DNA from: Gammaproteobacteria bacterium
GTDB lineage: Bacteria > Pseudomonadota > Gammaproteobacteria > GRL18
Assembly (NCBI GenBank): GCA_013139395.1
Contig: WTAX01000292.1
Span: 1-12,734 of the forward strand
Reading direction: 5' to 3'
DNA: 12,734 nt
The translations under genes and the position numbers were made by a program. The stretch's first letter is position 1. Each line of letters starts with the position of its first letter. Shown piece after piece: positions 6,349 to 12,734 of the stretch. A model generated the notes under the pieces. It made no database searches. It worked only from the letters and a program-made list of their open reading frames with translations, and was not told where the DNA came from.

Positions 6349-6945
6349 ATGAACCCGTTTATTTCAACTCCAGTAGTAACACAGGAAGAGCCTTCAGCTT
6401 ATAAAGAGCCTTCAGCATATAAAGAGCCTTCAGCCCAATATGAAGCCCATTCAGCTCAACAACAAAAGTCTTTATCCGAAAATATCCTAAGCACTATTTT
6501 AGAACAGGAACAACTCTGTCTGGATCAAGTAATTCAGTTGCTAAAAACAGAAAATATGGCCATTGTTGAACGAGACGTCAATTCTATGGACCATTTATTA
6601 GACAAAAAACTCCCCCTGCTCAGCAAATTAGAACAACTCGATATACAACGCCAGCATTTTTATGAGCAACAGACTGGATTCTCATACCACAATACCGCTT
6701 TTTCTCATTTTATTGAGCAGCAATGTTCAGAATCCGTTCGAACTCTCTGGCAGGCGGTTAAAGAAAAATTACCTGAATGCAAAACCCAAAATGAACTCAA
6801 TGGACGAATAATTAACATCAAAAAAAATAATACAGAACAAATTCTGCAGATATTATTAGGTCGTCCTGCGAATAACAGCCCAACTTATAGTCATTTGGGG
6901 CAAACTAATATGCAAAAACGAAGTGCCCTATACACTGCGGTTTAA
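6349..6945 (+). CDS. flgN: Flagellar export chaperone FlgN with repeat-bearing N-terminal extension
   Basis: FlgN is the cytoplasmic chaperone that delivers the hook-filament junction proteins FlgK and FlgL to the flagellar export gate. The core (about residues 40-185) is helical with long heptad-like stretches and ends in the family pattern NELNGRIINIKKNNTEQILQ followed by YSHLGQ. The protein has 198 residues, some 40-50 more than a typical FlgN. The extra part is the N-terminus, where EPSAYK is repeated (residues 14-29, two full units and a partial third) followed by a Gln/Ala/Ser-rich linker. The start ATG has AGG 8 nt upstream, and no internal Met would remove the repeats while keeping the whole core. 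Position between flgM and a ycgR-like gene supports the call. Confidence 0.88.
   Translation: MNPFISTPVVTQEEPSAYKEPSAYKEPSAQYEAHSAQQQKSLSENILSTILEQEQLCLDQVIQLLKTENMAIVERDVNSMDHLLDKKLPLLSKLEQLDIQRQHFYEQQTGFSYHNTAFSHFIEQQCSESVRTLWQAVKEKLPECKTQNELNGRIINIKKNNTEQILQILLGRPANNSPTYSHLGQTNMQKRSALYTAV
6388..6435 (+). repeat. flgN: 18-bp in-frame tandem repeat at the flgN 5' end
   Basis: Two full 18-bp units (6388-6405 and 6406-6423), nearly identical in DNA, and a 12-bp partial third (6424-6435) encode EPSAYK, EPSAYK, EPSA. Copy-number change would keep the reading frame. Confidence 0.85.
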
Positions 6946-6965
6946 TATCATAAAGGGGCGGCACA

Positions 6966-7739
6966 TTGCGGTTATCTAATCTCTTTTCTTTTTTTGAACT
7001 TTTTTCTTTTATAAAGGGTGGGAAAAAAAAGAAAAAATCAGTACAGCGCAATATTCTTGATACCGATGAAGCCATCGCACGCCTGCTAAAACAACTGCGA
7101 CAACACCTGGTTATTATTACAGCAAAATTTCCTTCTGATTCAGAAACCTACAACACCGCTATTATTAAAATCGACTACCAGAATAAATTATTTTATCTCG
7201 ATGAACTTATCCCTCAAATAGGCAATGAGCAGATTAAAAACCTAAAAAAAGTGCTTCTAAGAACACGTCTGGATGGTGCAATATTAACAGCAGAGTGTTT
7301 ATTAAAAGAAACCGGTGAAGAAAAAGGTTTACCTCATTATATTATGCACTTTCCCGCCCTGATAAAATCAATACAGCGTCGAGACAGTTATCGGATCAGT
7401 ATTCCATTAAGCAAACGTTATCAAGTCAATATGCAAACTGAATCAGGACTTTTTATTGCCGGATTTCTCAATAATATTTCTTTTAACGGCCTGGCCATCC
7501 GCCTTGAACCCAAGCAAAATTTTGAATTAAATATTGGCGAAGATATCCCCTTTTTAACCCTGCACCTGCATGAAACAATCACCTGTGAAATGGAAATCAA
7601 ACGTATTTCTAACACCATGGGTTACACCATAATCTCTGGTCATTTCGAAGAGATTTCACCTTCACATCAACACTCAATTCAAAAATTTATCTCTCGTCTT
7701 GATCGACAAAAAAGAAAACAAAACAAAGGTCAAACATAA
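6966..7739 (+). CDS. YcgR-like cyclic-di-GMP-binding flagellar brake protein (PilZ domain)
   Basis: The protein has 257 residues: a YcgR-type N-terminal domain (about 30-130) followed by a PilZ domain (about 135-250). Both c-di-GMP contacts are present: the RxxxR motif R139-D-S-Y-R143 and the second motif N170-I-S-F-N-G175, a (D/N)xSxxG match. It is expected to bind the flagellar motor and slow or bias it when c-di-GMP is high. The first 17 residues are unusually hydrophobic (LFSFFELFSFI) and are followed by GGKKKKK, a possible membrane-touching tail not found in typical YcgR. The start is TTG with AAAGGGG 7 nt upstream; the next in-frame ATG is deep inside the protein, so TTG is firmly supported. 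It lies 20 bp after flgN, so it probably shares the sigma-28 transcript. Confidence 0.88.
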   Translation: MRLSNLFSFFELFSFIKGGKKKKKSVQRNILDTDEAIARLLKQLRQHLVIITAKFPSDSETYNTAIIKIDYQNKLFYLDELIPQIGNEQIKNLKKVLLRTRLDGAILTAECLLKETGEEKGLPHYIMHFPALIKSIQRRDSYRISIPLSKRYQVNMQTESGLFIAGFLNNISFNGLAIRLEPKQNFELNIGEDIPFLTLHLHETITCEMEIKRISNTMGYTIISGHFEEISPSHQHSIQKFISRLDRQKRKQNKGQT

Positions 7740-7943
7740 CTTCTCAGCCTATTGTTAACAAAAAGTCTGTGCTTACTTATTTTTATGGCTTTGACTTCTT
7801 GTTACGAGAGTCGCTACGCTTGGCATGCCCTTTGGGTACAACCAATCAAATTTTGTCCACAAATATTAGCCCTTAATACACAAGTACAATCATTCACAAA
7901 ATCTATTGCTCTCTCCTGTTTTATGATATATTACTCCCCATTA
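7740..7943. other. Gap upstream of tRNA-Arg
   Basis: No gene is supported here. A -10-like TATGAT (7922-7927) and an overlapping TATATT (7927-7932) lie 11-22 bp before the tRNA and are the probable promoter core; no good -35 is seen at standard spacing. An open frame runs through it into the tRNA but is spurious. Confidence 0.4.
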
Positions 7944-8020
7944 GCCCCCGTAGCTCAGCTGGATAGAGCGACCCCCTCCTAAGGGGTAGGCCGGACGTTC
8001 GAATCGTCTCGGGGGCACCA
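7944..8020 (+). tRNA. tRNA-Arg (anticodon CCT)
   Basis: The cloverleaf can be drawn by hand. The acceptor stem GCCCCCG (7944-7950) pairs perfectly with CGGGGGC (8010-8016), with discriminator A8017 and encoded CCA at 8018-8020. The anticodon stem ACCCC/GGGGT (7971-7975 with 7983-7987) encloses the loop CTCCTAA, giving anticodon CCT, which reads AGG arginine codons. The T arm has loop TTCGAAT and a 5-bp stem with one G-T pair. The D arm begins GCTCAGCTGGATAGAGC. It stands alone on the plus strand, 204 bp after the ycgR-like gene, and no 3'-end duplication that would mark an integrated element is visible in the window. Confidence 0.97.
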
Positions 8021-8149
8021 TAACTCATTAAAATACAAGAAATTTCTGTTATTTACACCTAAATATTACAGAAGACTCTCTATTATATATAGAAACAGTC
8101 ACCCATATTATATAAACCAGATTACACGAACCAGGGTACAAAAAAGCAA

Positions 8150-8554
8150 ATGACAGTTAAAAAATTTATCACTAATCCATCAGCAATTAGCTTGATGCCA
8201 TTCATGCTGTTCTTTTTAGTCACACTGACTGGCTGTTCACCACACCCGGGTGCAGGCAATTGGAAAGCAGAGGGTAGTAATCCACTCAATGTATCTCGTA
8301 TCAACATCATTTATGAAGGTACTGCCGATTTTTATGTTGATGGTAAAGAAGACGCTATTCGTCGCTGTTTTTGGTCCGCTGTCGCTGAGAATACCATGCA
8401 GTTACAATGTGTTTATGCAGACGATACTGACAAAAAAGTAAGTTATCAATTTATTGTCACAGAAAAAGGCCATGCAGACTTACTTCTGGATGATAAAGTA
8501 ATCGGTCGGTTTTTAGCACAAGCACCTGAGCCGGCACCAGAAAAAAAGAAATAA
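8150..8554 (+). CDS. Small predicted lipoprotein of unknown function
   Basis: The protein has 134 residues. A signal sequence with hydrophobic core (residues 13-27) ends in LTGC, so Cys29 should be lipidated, and the next residue Ser favours the outer membrane. The mature part (about 105 residues) starts GAGNWKAEG and alternates hydrophobic and polar residues in a way that suggests a small beta-sheet domain. It has Cys74 and Cys87, which could form a disulphide, and ends in a Pro/Glu/Lys tail (PEPAPEKKK). I do not recognise a named family. The ribosome site is weak (AGGG about 13 nt before the ATG). A fragment of the MITE family seen after flgA begins within a few bases of the stop codon. No operon partner is obvious; the Tim44-like gene begins 71 bp downstream. 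Confidence 0.75.
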   Translation: MTVKKFITNPSAISLMPFMLFFLVTLTGCSPHPGAGNWKAEGSNPLNVSRINIIYEGTADFYVDGKEDAIRRCFWSAVAENTMQLQCVYADDTDKKVSYQFIVTEKGHADLLLDDKVIGRFLAQAPEPAPEKKK

Positions 8555-8558
8555 ATTA

Positions 8559-8582
8559 GCAACTACTCAGCGTATTATTTAC
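8559..8582. mobile_element. Fragment of the MITE family (one end only)
   Basis: AACTACTCAGCGTATT (8561-8576) is identical to bases 3-18 of the left end of the 140-bp element at 5763. No matching opposite end is present nearby. As with the full copy, it follows AAATAAAT (8549-8556) at a gene's stop codon, here with two extra bases between. It is probably an end left by deletion of the rest, or a very short derivative. Confidence 0.6.
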
Positions 8583-8625
8583 AAAAATTAAACCATTAGT
8601 ATCATTTTTAACCAGAGATTTTTCT

Positions 8626-9663
8626 ATGAACAAGCATTTACTTTTTAGCCTTATTACCTTTATTTCAATCGCTTTCTTTTTTGCCAGTAATGCTGAAGCA
8701 AAACGCTTTGGCGGCGGTTCTTCATTCGGCAGTAAAAAATCATATAGCTCACCATTTAAACAAAGCACCCGGCAAAAATCTTTTTCTCAACAAAAAGCAT
8801 CTGCCACTAACCTGCAACGCAAACAACAAATGAGTAAGCGAGGTGGTCTCATGGGTCTGTTAGGCGGTCTGGCACTTGGCGGCCTGCTTGGCGCTTTATT
8901 TTTTGGTGGTGCTTTTGAAAACTTTAACTTCTTTGACTTTCTAATCATTGGCGGCATTATCTGGGGCTTCATGTGGTTTATGAAACGCAAAGCCCTCACA
9001 GCTCAAGCTCAAACTGCTGGTGCTGGTGGTTTTAATACTGATATGGGAAATAGTCCTTCACAAGTCCATACAAACGATAACCCAAATCAGTTTAAACTCA
9101 AATCAGACAATCAGGATGCTACATTTTCTGACAATTTTTCAGCAGATAACAACAATTCTACTCACATAAAAAATAGTAACAAAGATGCCAGTTTTGCTGA
9201 TAGCTTCGGTATGAATTATGGGCAAAACAATGGTGAGTCTCAATCTAATCAACCAACGGCTTCTGAACATGACGTTATTTTACCAGGCTGGTTCAATCAG
9301 GAAGAATTTCTCACTGGTGCACGTTCTGCCTATAACCAGTTACAATACGCCTGGGATAATGGTGATCTGAAAGCAATAAAAGGATTAACTACAGACAATG
9401 TTTATAGTGAAATTGCACACCAATTATCACAAGAACCTCCACAGGGTGAGACTCGTATTCTGCAATTAAATGCACAGCTTATTGATTTCAATGAATTAGA
9501 TGATCATTGTGAAGCCTCAGTATTATTTGATGCCCTATTAGATGAGGAGGCCGCCAGTACACAGGGTCGTGCCAGTCAGGTACGAGAACTATGGCACTTT
9601 GTTCGTGGTAATAATAGCACTGCACCAACCTGGTACTTAGATGGTCTGCAACAACTAGAATAA
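8626..9663 (+). CDS. Tim44-like domain exported/membrane protein
   Basis: The protein has 345 residues. An N-terminal signal peptide (cleavage likely after AEA, residue 25) is followed by a KRFGGGSSFGSKKSYS stretch typical of proteobacterial Tim44-like proteins. Next come a Gly/Leu-rich hydrophobic segment (about 76-95) and a second one rich in Phe/Ile (about 101-118), suggesting membrane insertion as a hairpin. A long Asn/Ser/Asp-rich linker (about 125-215) contains an imperfect duplicated motif (DATFSDNFSADNNN and DASFADSFGMN). The C-terminal Tim44/MRP-L45-like domain (about 220-343) begins FNQEEFLTGARSAYNQLQYAWDNGDL and ends LWHFVRG...TWYLDGLQQLE. In mitochondria this fold helps dock the import motor; the bacterial role is poorly known and I do not assign one. 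The ATG is preceded by AGAGA about 8 nt upstream. Confidence 0.85.
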   Translation: MNKHLLFSLITFISIAFFFASNAEAKRFGGGSSFGSKKSYSSPFKQSTRQKSFSQQKASATNLQRKQQMSKRGGLMGLLGGLALGGLLGALFFGGAFENFNFFDFLIIGGIIWGFMWFMKRKALTAQAQTAGAGGFNTDMGNSPSQVHTNDNPNQFKLKSDNQDATFSDNFSADNNNSTHIKNSNKDASFADSFGMNYGQNNGESQSNQPTASEHDVILPGWFNQEEFLTGARSAYNQLQYAWDNGDLKAIKGLTTDNVYSEIAHQLSQEPPQGETRILQLNAQLIDFNELDDHCEASVLFDALLDEEAASTQGRASQVRELWHFVRGNNSTAPTWYLDGLQQLE

Positions 9664-9671
9664 TGCCGATA

Positions 9672-9705
9672 ATTAACACAGGGCTTTTATGAGTCTTGTG
9701 TTAAT
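9672..9705. other. Stem-loop after the Tim44-like gene
   Basis: ATTAACACA (9672-9680) and TGTGTTAAT (9697-9705) form a perfect 9-bp stem, extendable by a G-T and a G-C pair, around a loop of about 12 nt. It sits 9 bp after the Tim44-like stop. No T-run follows, so it is at best a weak or factor-assisted terminator or an mRNA 3' stabiliser. Confidence 0.4.
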
Positions 9706-9796
9706 AATGTGACAATATTACTATTGTTCAATAGCAATTCTAAATTATTCACAAAGTCATTTGTTTGTTTCAAAAACCTGTGCTAGGTTATTCAAT

Positions 9797-10462
9797 ATGA
9801 ATCGATTTTTCCCGACACTCCTCATATTGATCATTTCTTTTGCCCTATTGGCAGAATGGCTCAGCGCAACTCAAAATACTATCCTATATTCTGAAAAAAA
9901 ATTAGCTGATGTCAAAGAACAATATGGTGAAGAAGTATCTGAGCGTCTGGTAAACTGGAAAAAATTTATCGCCACTAATTTAGATAAATCTGAAACGGAA
10001 AAGTTACATTTAACCAACGATTTTTTTAATCAGCAATTACTCTGGATCACCGATAGTAAATTATGGAAACAAAAAGATTATTGGGCTACACCACTTGAAA
10101 CCTTAATAAAAAGTGCTGGTGATTGTGAAGATTTTACAATCATAAAGTATTTTACTCTCATCTCATTAGGTGTACCGATTGAGCACCTGAAATTAACCTA
10201 TGTTAAAGCATTAAAATACAATCAGGCTCACATGGTTTTAACCTATAGTAAAAACAAACGTTCAGTGCCTCTGGTATTAGATAATATTAATAAAAAAATT
10301 CTGCCTGCATCCAAACGTACTGATCTAAAACCCGTTTATAGTTTTAATGGTGAAGGTATGTGGATACAAAAGCAACAGAAATTAGGAAAAAGAGTAGGTA
10401 GTAGCTCTAGAATACGCTTATGGACTGATCTCACTAGTCGAATGAAAAAAGAACTGTTATAA
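9797..10462 (+). CDS. lapG: LapG-like periplasmic transglutaminase-like cysteine protease
   Basis: LapG cuts the N-terminal anchor of large repeat-rich adhesins (LapA type) and so releases them from the outer membrane; LapD restrains it when c-di-GMP is high. This protein (221 residues from ATG 9797) has an N-terminal export segment (residues 5-24) and the complete BTLCP triad: Cys110 in GDCEDF, His145 in QAHMVL and Asp162 in LVLDN. The acidic residues flanking the cysteine (Asp109, Glu111) correspond to the calcium-binding pair described for LapG proteins. An upstream TTG at 9761 would add 12 residues, but ATG 9797 has AGG at 9 nt and gives a normal signal start. lapD follows 15 bp later on the same strand, the usual partnership. 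No LapA-like adhesin or type I secretion genes are in view. Confidence 0.92.
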   Translation: MNRFFPTLLILIISFALLAEWLSATQNTILYSEKKLADVKEQYGEEVSERLVNWKKFIATNLDKSETEKLHLTNDFFNQQLLWITDSKLWKQKDYWATPLETLIKSAGDCEDFTIIKYFTLISLGVPIEHLKLTYVKALKYNQAHMVLTYSKNKRSVPLVLDNINKKILPASKRTDLKPVYSFNGEGMWIQKQQKLGKRVGSSSRIRLWTDLTSRMKKELL

Positions 10463-10477
10463 AAGGAAAACTTTTTA

Positions 10478-12433
10478 ATGACATTGTTTAAACAAATTTT
10501 AATTATGATCGTTGTTATTTTTATAACACTCTTTATCAGTACTTTTTTTGTCAGTACGGAAAATATTCGTGATTATCAAAATGAACAGTTATCATCCCAT
10601 GCTCAGGATGCTGCAACATCATTGGGTATTGCCCTCAGCGCAGAAATTAACGAAAGTGATATTGCCTCATTAGAAGCTTATACAAATGCCATGTTTGATA
10701 GTGGATATTATCAGCAGATTATTATCAAAGATATCGATAATAAAATTCTTTTTGAAAAAAATCGCCCTCTGATCATTGAAAATGTACCGGCCTGGTTTGT
10801 CACTTTATTTCCATTAGATACACCATTTCAAGAGGCTACAGTTGAAAGCGGCTGGCAAACCGTGGGTACAATTCATATCCAGAGTTATCCTGGTTTTGCT
10901 TATGAAAAATTATGGAAAAACACGCTAAATACCTTACAAACCTATATTATCGTTATGTTTGTTATTTTATTATTGACTGCTTTTTTTCTAAATATTTTAT
11001 TAAAGCCTCTATTCGCAATTCGACAACAAGCTAATGCTATTTGTAATCATGAATTTCCCATTATTAATATAAAACCTAAAACCATTGAATTTTTACAAGT
11101 GGTCACTGCCTTAAACAAAATGTCAGATAAACTCAAAAGTATTTTTTCCGAGCAGGCAAAAATGACAGAAGATTTGCAAAAACAGGCCTTTCAGGATGAA
11201 GTGACAGGCTTATCCAATCGTTCTATTTTTATTAAACAACTGAAATATTTTTGCCTGTCGGAAAATAATGACAGTCAGGGTTGTCTGGTCATTATGCAAA
11301 TCAATGATTTAGTTCTGATAAACAAACAATATGGGCATTTAAAAGGAAATGATCTATTAATCAAGGTGGCAGAATTACTAAACAATGAAGCGGATAAATA
11401 TCCTAACTCATTAATAGCCCGTTTATCTGGCAGTGAATTTGTTTTACTCATAAAATCCATCACTCCCGAGTTGATTGATATTTTAGGTATGCATTTGCAA
11501 AATAAGCTCCGGCATATTGCACAAACTCTTCAATTTGACAATGACGATATAGCTCATATTGGTATGGTAACAACTCATACACATCATGATATGGGTAAGT
11601 TGTTATCTAAGGCAGATATGGCTTTACGCCTCGCTCAGCAAAAAGGCATTAATGCCTACCACTTGTATAACAGCGCTCAAAATAATCATATACAAACTCA
11701 TGGTTCCGAAGAATGGAATAAAATCATCATAGAAGCCATTGAAAAAGACTGGTTTCAGTTATATTTTCAAAAAACAGTTAATGCTGACAATAAGACCTCT
11801 TTTCAGGAAATATTACTCAGGCTTAATTATAAGACTCAGCTCATTTCAGCAGGGGTATTTATTCCAATGGCTGAACATCTACAGATCACCCGCTTTATTG
11901 ATCGCTGGGTAATAAATACAATATTAACAAAAATTCAAGCTGGAACAGATAGTATTTATTGCATTAATTTATCAAGAGATACACTACAAGATCCAGCCTT
12001 TCCTATTTGGTTAAAAGAGCAAATCAGTCAATTAACAACAAAACATCAAAGTCAAATTGTCATTGAAGTACCTGAATATAATATCATCAGAGAATTAGCT
12101 GAGTATAAAAATCTACTGATGATTATGGAACCCTTTGCTTGTCAGTTTTCTATAGACCATTTTGGAATTGGCTTTGCTTCTATGGCCTATTTACGTGATA
12201 TCAAGATTGATTTTATTAAAGTTCATGGTAGTTATGCCGCAAACATTCAGGATAATAATGATATTATCAATTACATGAGACAAATTATTAATACCGCTCA
12301 CAATCTTGATATTAAAATTATTGCTGAAGGTATTGAAGAAGAAAAAGATCTGAAAATTTTACAGGCAATGAAACTGGATTATTATCAGGGTTACTTTATC
12401 GGCAAGCCTGAACCTGAAGAGCATGTCGATTAA
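10478..12433 (+). CDS. lapD: LapD-like c-di-GMP receptor with degenerate GGDEF and EAL domains
   Basis: The 651-residue inner-membrane receptor has a first membrane helix (about 5-25), a periplasmic LapD/MoxY domain (about 26-150), a second helix (about 153-176), HAMP (about 177-230), GGDEF (about 235-395) and EAL (about 410-645). The periplasmic signature GW-x-x-VG...YPGFAYEKLW is present; Trp126 matches the tryptophan (W125 in Pseudomonas fluorescens) that docks into LapG. The cyclase motif is S317-G-S-E-F instead of GGDEF, so cyclase activity is unlikely. In the EAL domain the signature is E444-I-L, the metal-binding DD pair is D560-H561, and KxD is K581-V-H583, so hydrolysis is unlikely, while E617 of AEG and Q637 remain. 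This fits a binding-only c-di-GMP sensor that sequesters LapG. A ribosome site AGGA lies about 10 nt before the ATG, and it is almost certainly cotranscribed with lapG. Confidence 0.94.
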   Translation: MTLFKQILIMIVVIFITLFISTFFVSTENIRDYQNEQLSSHAQDAATSLGIALSAEINESDIASLEAYTNAMFDSGYYQQIIIKDIDNKILFEKNRPLIIENVPAWFVTLFPLDTPFQEATVESGWQTVGTIHIQSYPGFAYEKLWKNTLNTLQTYIIVMFVILLLTAFFLNILLKPLFAIRQQANAICNHEFPIINIKPKTIEFLQVVTALNKMSDKLKSIFSEQAKMTEDLQKQAFQDEVTGLSNRSIFIKQLKYFCLSENNDSQGCLVIMQINDLVLINKQYGHLKGNDLLIKVAELLNNEADKYPNSLIARLSGSEFVLLIKSITPELIDILGMHLQNKLRHIAQTLQFDNDDIAHIGMVTTHTHHDMGKLLSKADMALRLAQQKGINAYHLYNSAQNNHIQTHGSEEWNKIIIEAIEKDWFQLYFQKTVNADNKTSFQEILLRLNYKTQLISAGVFIPMAEHLQITRFIDRWVINTILTKIQAGTDSIYCINLSRDTLQDPAFPIWLKEQISQLTTKHQSQIVIEVPEYNIIRELAEYKNLLMIMEPFACQFSIDHFGIGFASMAYLRDIKIDFIKVHGSYAANIQDNNDIINYMRQIINTAHNLDIKIIAEGIEEEKDLKILQAMKLDYYQGYFIGKPEPEEHVD

Positions 12434-12530
12434 AGCAGGAATTGACAGCAGAACGAGCTGAAGCTATTTAAGCCAGGGATTGAACAGTTATAAAATCAGA
12501 ACATATTTTAGAAAAAGGCTTATCATCTTT

Positions 12531-12734
12531 ATGAAAGATTATACTTTTCCATTAAGGTACTCTCATTTATTTCTGCTGAGTACTGTGCTCTTTGTGGTGT
12601 TAATATTGAGTCAGCTTTTTGTTGCCAATATGCTTGCAAGGCAGCTAATTATCGAGCGTGCTCAAATAGACCTGCATTATCTGGAGACAGGCGATACCCC
12701 ATTTTTCTGGTCGTTTGACAGTTTGATTGATATT
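12531..12734 (+). CDS. N-terminal part of an unknown membrane protein, 3' end beyond window
   Basis: An open frame of 68 codons runs to the edge from ATG 12531. A short polar start is followed by one long hydrophobic segment (about residues 12-34, LFLLSTVLFVVLILSQLFVANML), then a charged region RQLIIERAQIDLHYLETGD and an aromatic patch FFWSFDSLIDI. The layout, with one membrane helix and then a likely periplasmic region, is what a sensor kinase, diguanylate cyclase or secretion component could show, but nothing in it identifies the family. The ribosome site is weak (AAAGG about 12 nt upstream). It begins 97 bp after lapD, in the same direction, and could belong to the same adhesion locus. Confidence 0.6.
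   Translation, partial: MKDYTFPLRYSHLFLLSTVLFVVLILSQLFVANMLARQLIIERAQIDLHYLETGDTPFFWSFDSLIDI

Noticed and set aside
7752..7982. Open frame of 76 codons ending inside the tRNA, with C-terminal residues [11 protein letters not shown]
   Set aside because: The tail is the translation of the tRNA-Arg 5' half, a common false ORF; no good ribosome site or family match.
7944..8020. tRNA-Arg as an integration site of a mobile element
   Set aside because: No copy of the tRNA 3' end, integrase or change of gene style is visible on either side in the window.
8079..8093. Palindrome TCTATTATATATAGA after the tRNA
   Set aside because: Very AT-rich with 5-bp arms; easily arises by chance and lacks a T-run for termination.
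8787..8999. Minus-strand open frame opposite the Tim44-like gene, rich in Pro and Arg
   Set aside because: It is the antisense reading of the Gly/Leu-rich segment and has no ribosome site or family features.
9665..9672. GCCGATAA, a perfect sigma-28 -10 box after the Tim44-like gene
   Set aside because: The sequence at the required 11-bp spacing (CTGCAACA, 9646-9653) does not resemble TAAAGTTT, and the downstream genes have their own spacing and signals.

Overview
The window is AT-rich bacterial chromosome, most likely from a motile aquatic gammaproteobacterium. The grounds are a flgA-flgM-flgN-ycgR-like flagellar cluster with sigma-28 and sigma-54 style promoters, a Dnr-like Crp/Fnr regulator, a LapG/LapD adhesin-control pair, and a Tim44-like exported protein. 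The genus cannot be fixed from the sequence alone. No plasmid, phage or CRISPR structure is visible.

Layout. Positions 1-2131 (minus strand) hold a patatin-like lipoprotein followed 22 bp downstream by an AI-2E family membrane protein that runs off the left edge. Positions 2241-2720 (plus) carry only the ATP-binding end of a sensor histidine kinase, apparently a remnant. Next comes a Dnr-like regulator with a TTG start (2867-3583). Its stop codon directly abuts the stop codon of a convergent chemoreceptor gene (3584-4783, minus). The chemoreceptor and flgA diverge from a 232-bp gap that contains a sigma-28-like promoter reading left and a sigma-54-like promoter reading right. flgA (5016-5756) is followed by a 140-bp near-palindromic MITE-like element (5763-5902) bounded by a perfect 8-bp target duplication. 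A near-perfect sigma-28 promoter (5923-5949) then drives flgM, flgN and a PilZ/YcgR-like gene (5977-7739). A tRNA-Arg(CCT) gene (7944-8020), a small unknown lipoprotein (8150-8554), a fragment of the same MITE family (about 8559-8582) and a Tim44-like protein (8626-9663) follow. The right end holds lapG and lapD (9797-12433) and the first 68 codons of an unknown membrane protein (12531 to the edge).

How the genes fit together. The recurring theme is the switch between swimming and attachment. FlgA, FlgM and FlgN serve flagellar assembly, export and its checkpoint. The chemoreceptor feeds the flagellar motor. The YcgR-like PilZ protein is expected to slow the motor when cyclic-di-GMP is high. 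LapD, whose GGDEF and EAL motifs are both degenerate, is expected to sense the same messenger and hold back LapG, the periplasmic protease that releases a surface adhesin. The adhesin and its type I exporter are not in the window. The most unusual structural feature is the MITE-like element between flgA and the flgM promoter, together with its partial relative 2.8 kb away.
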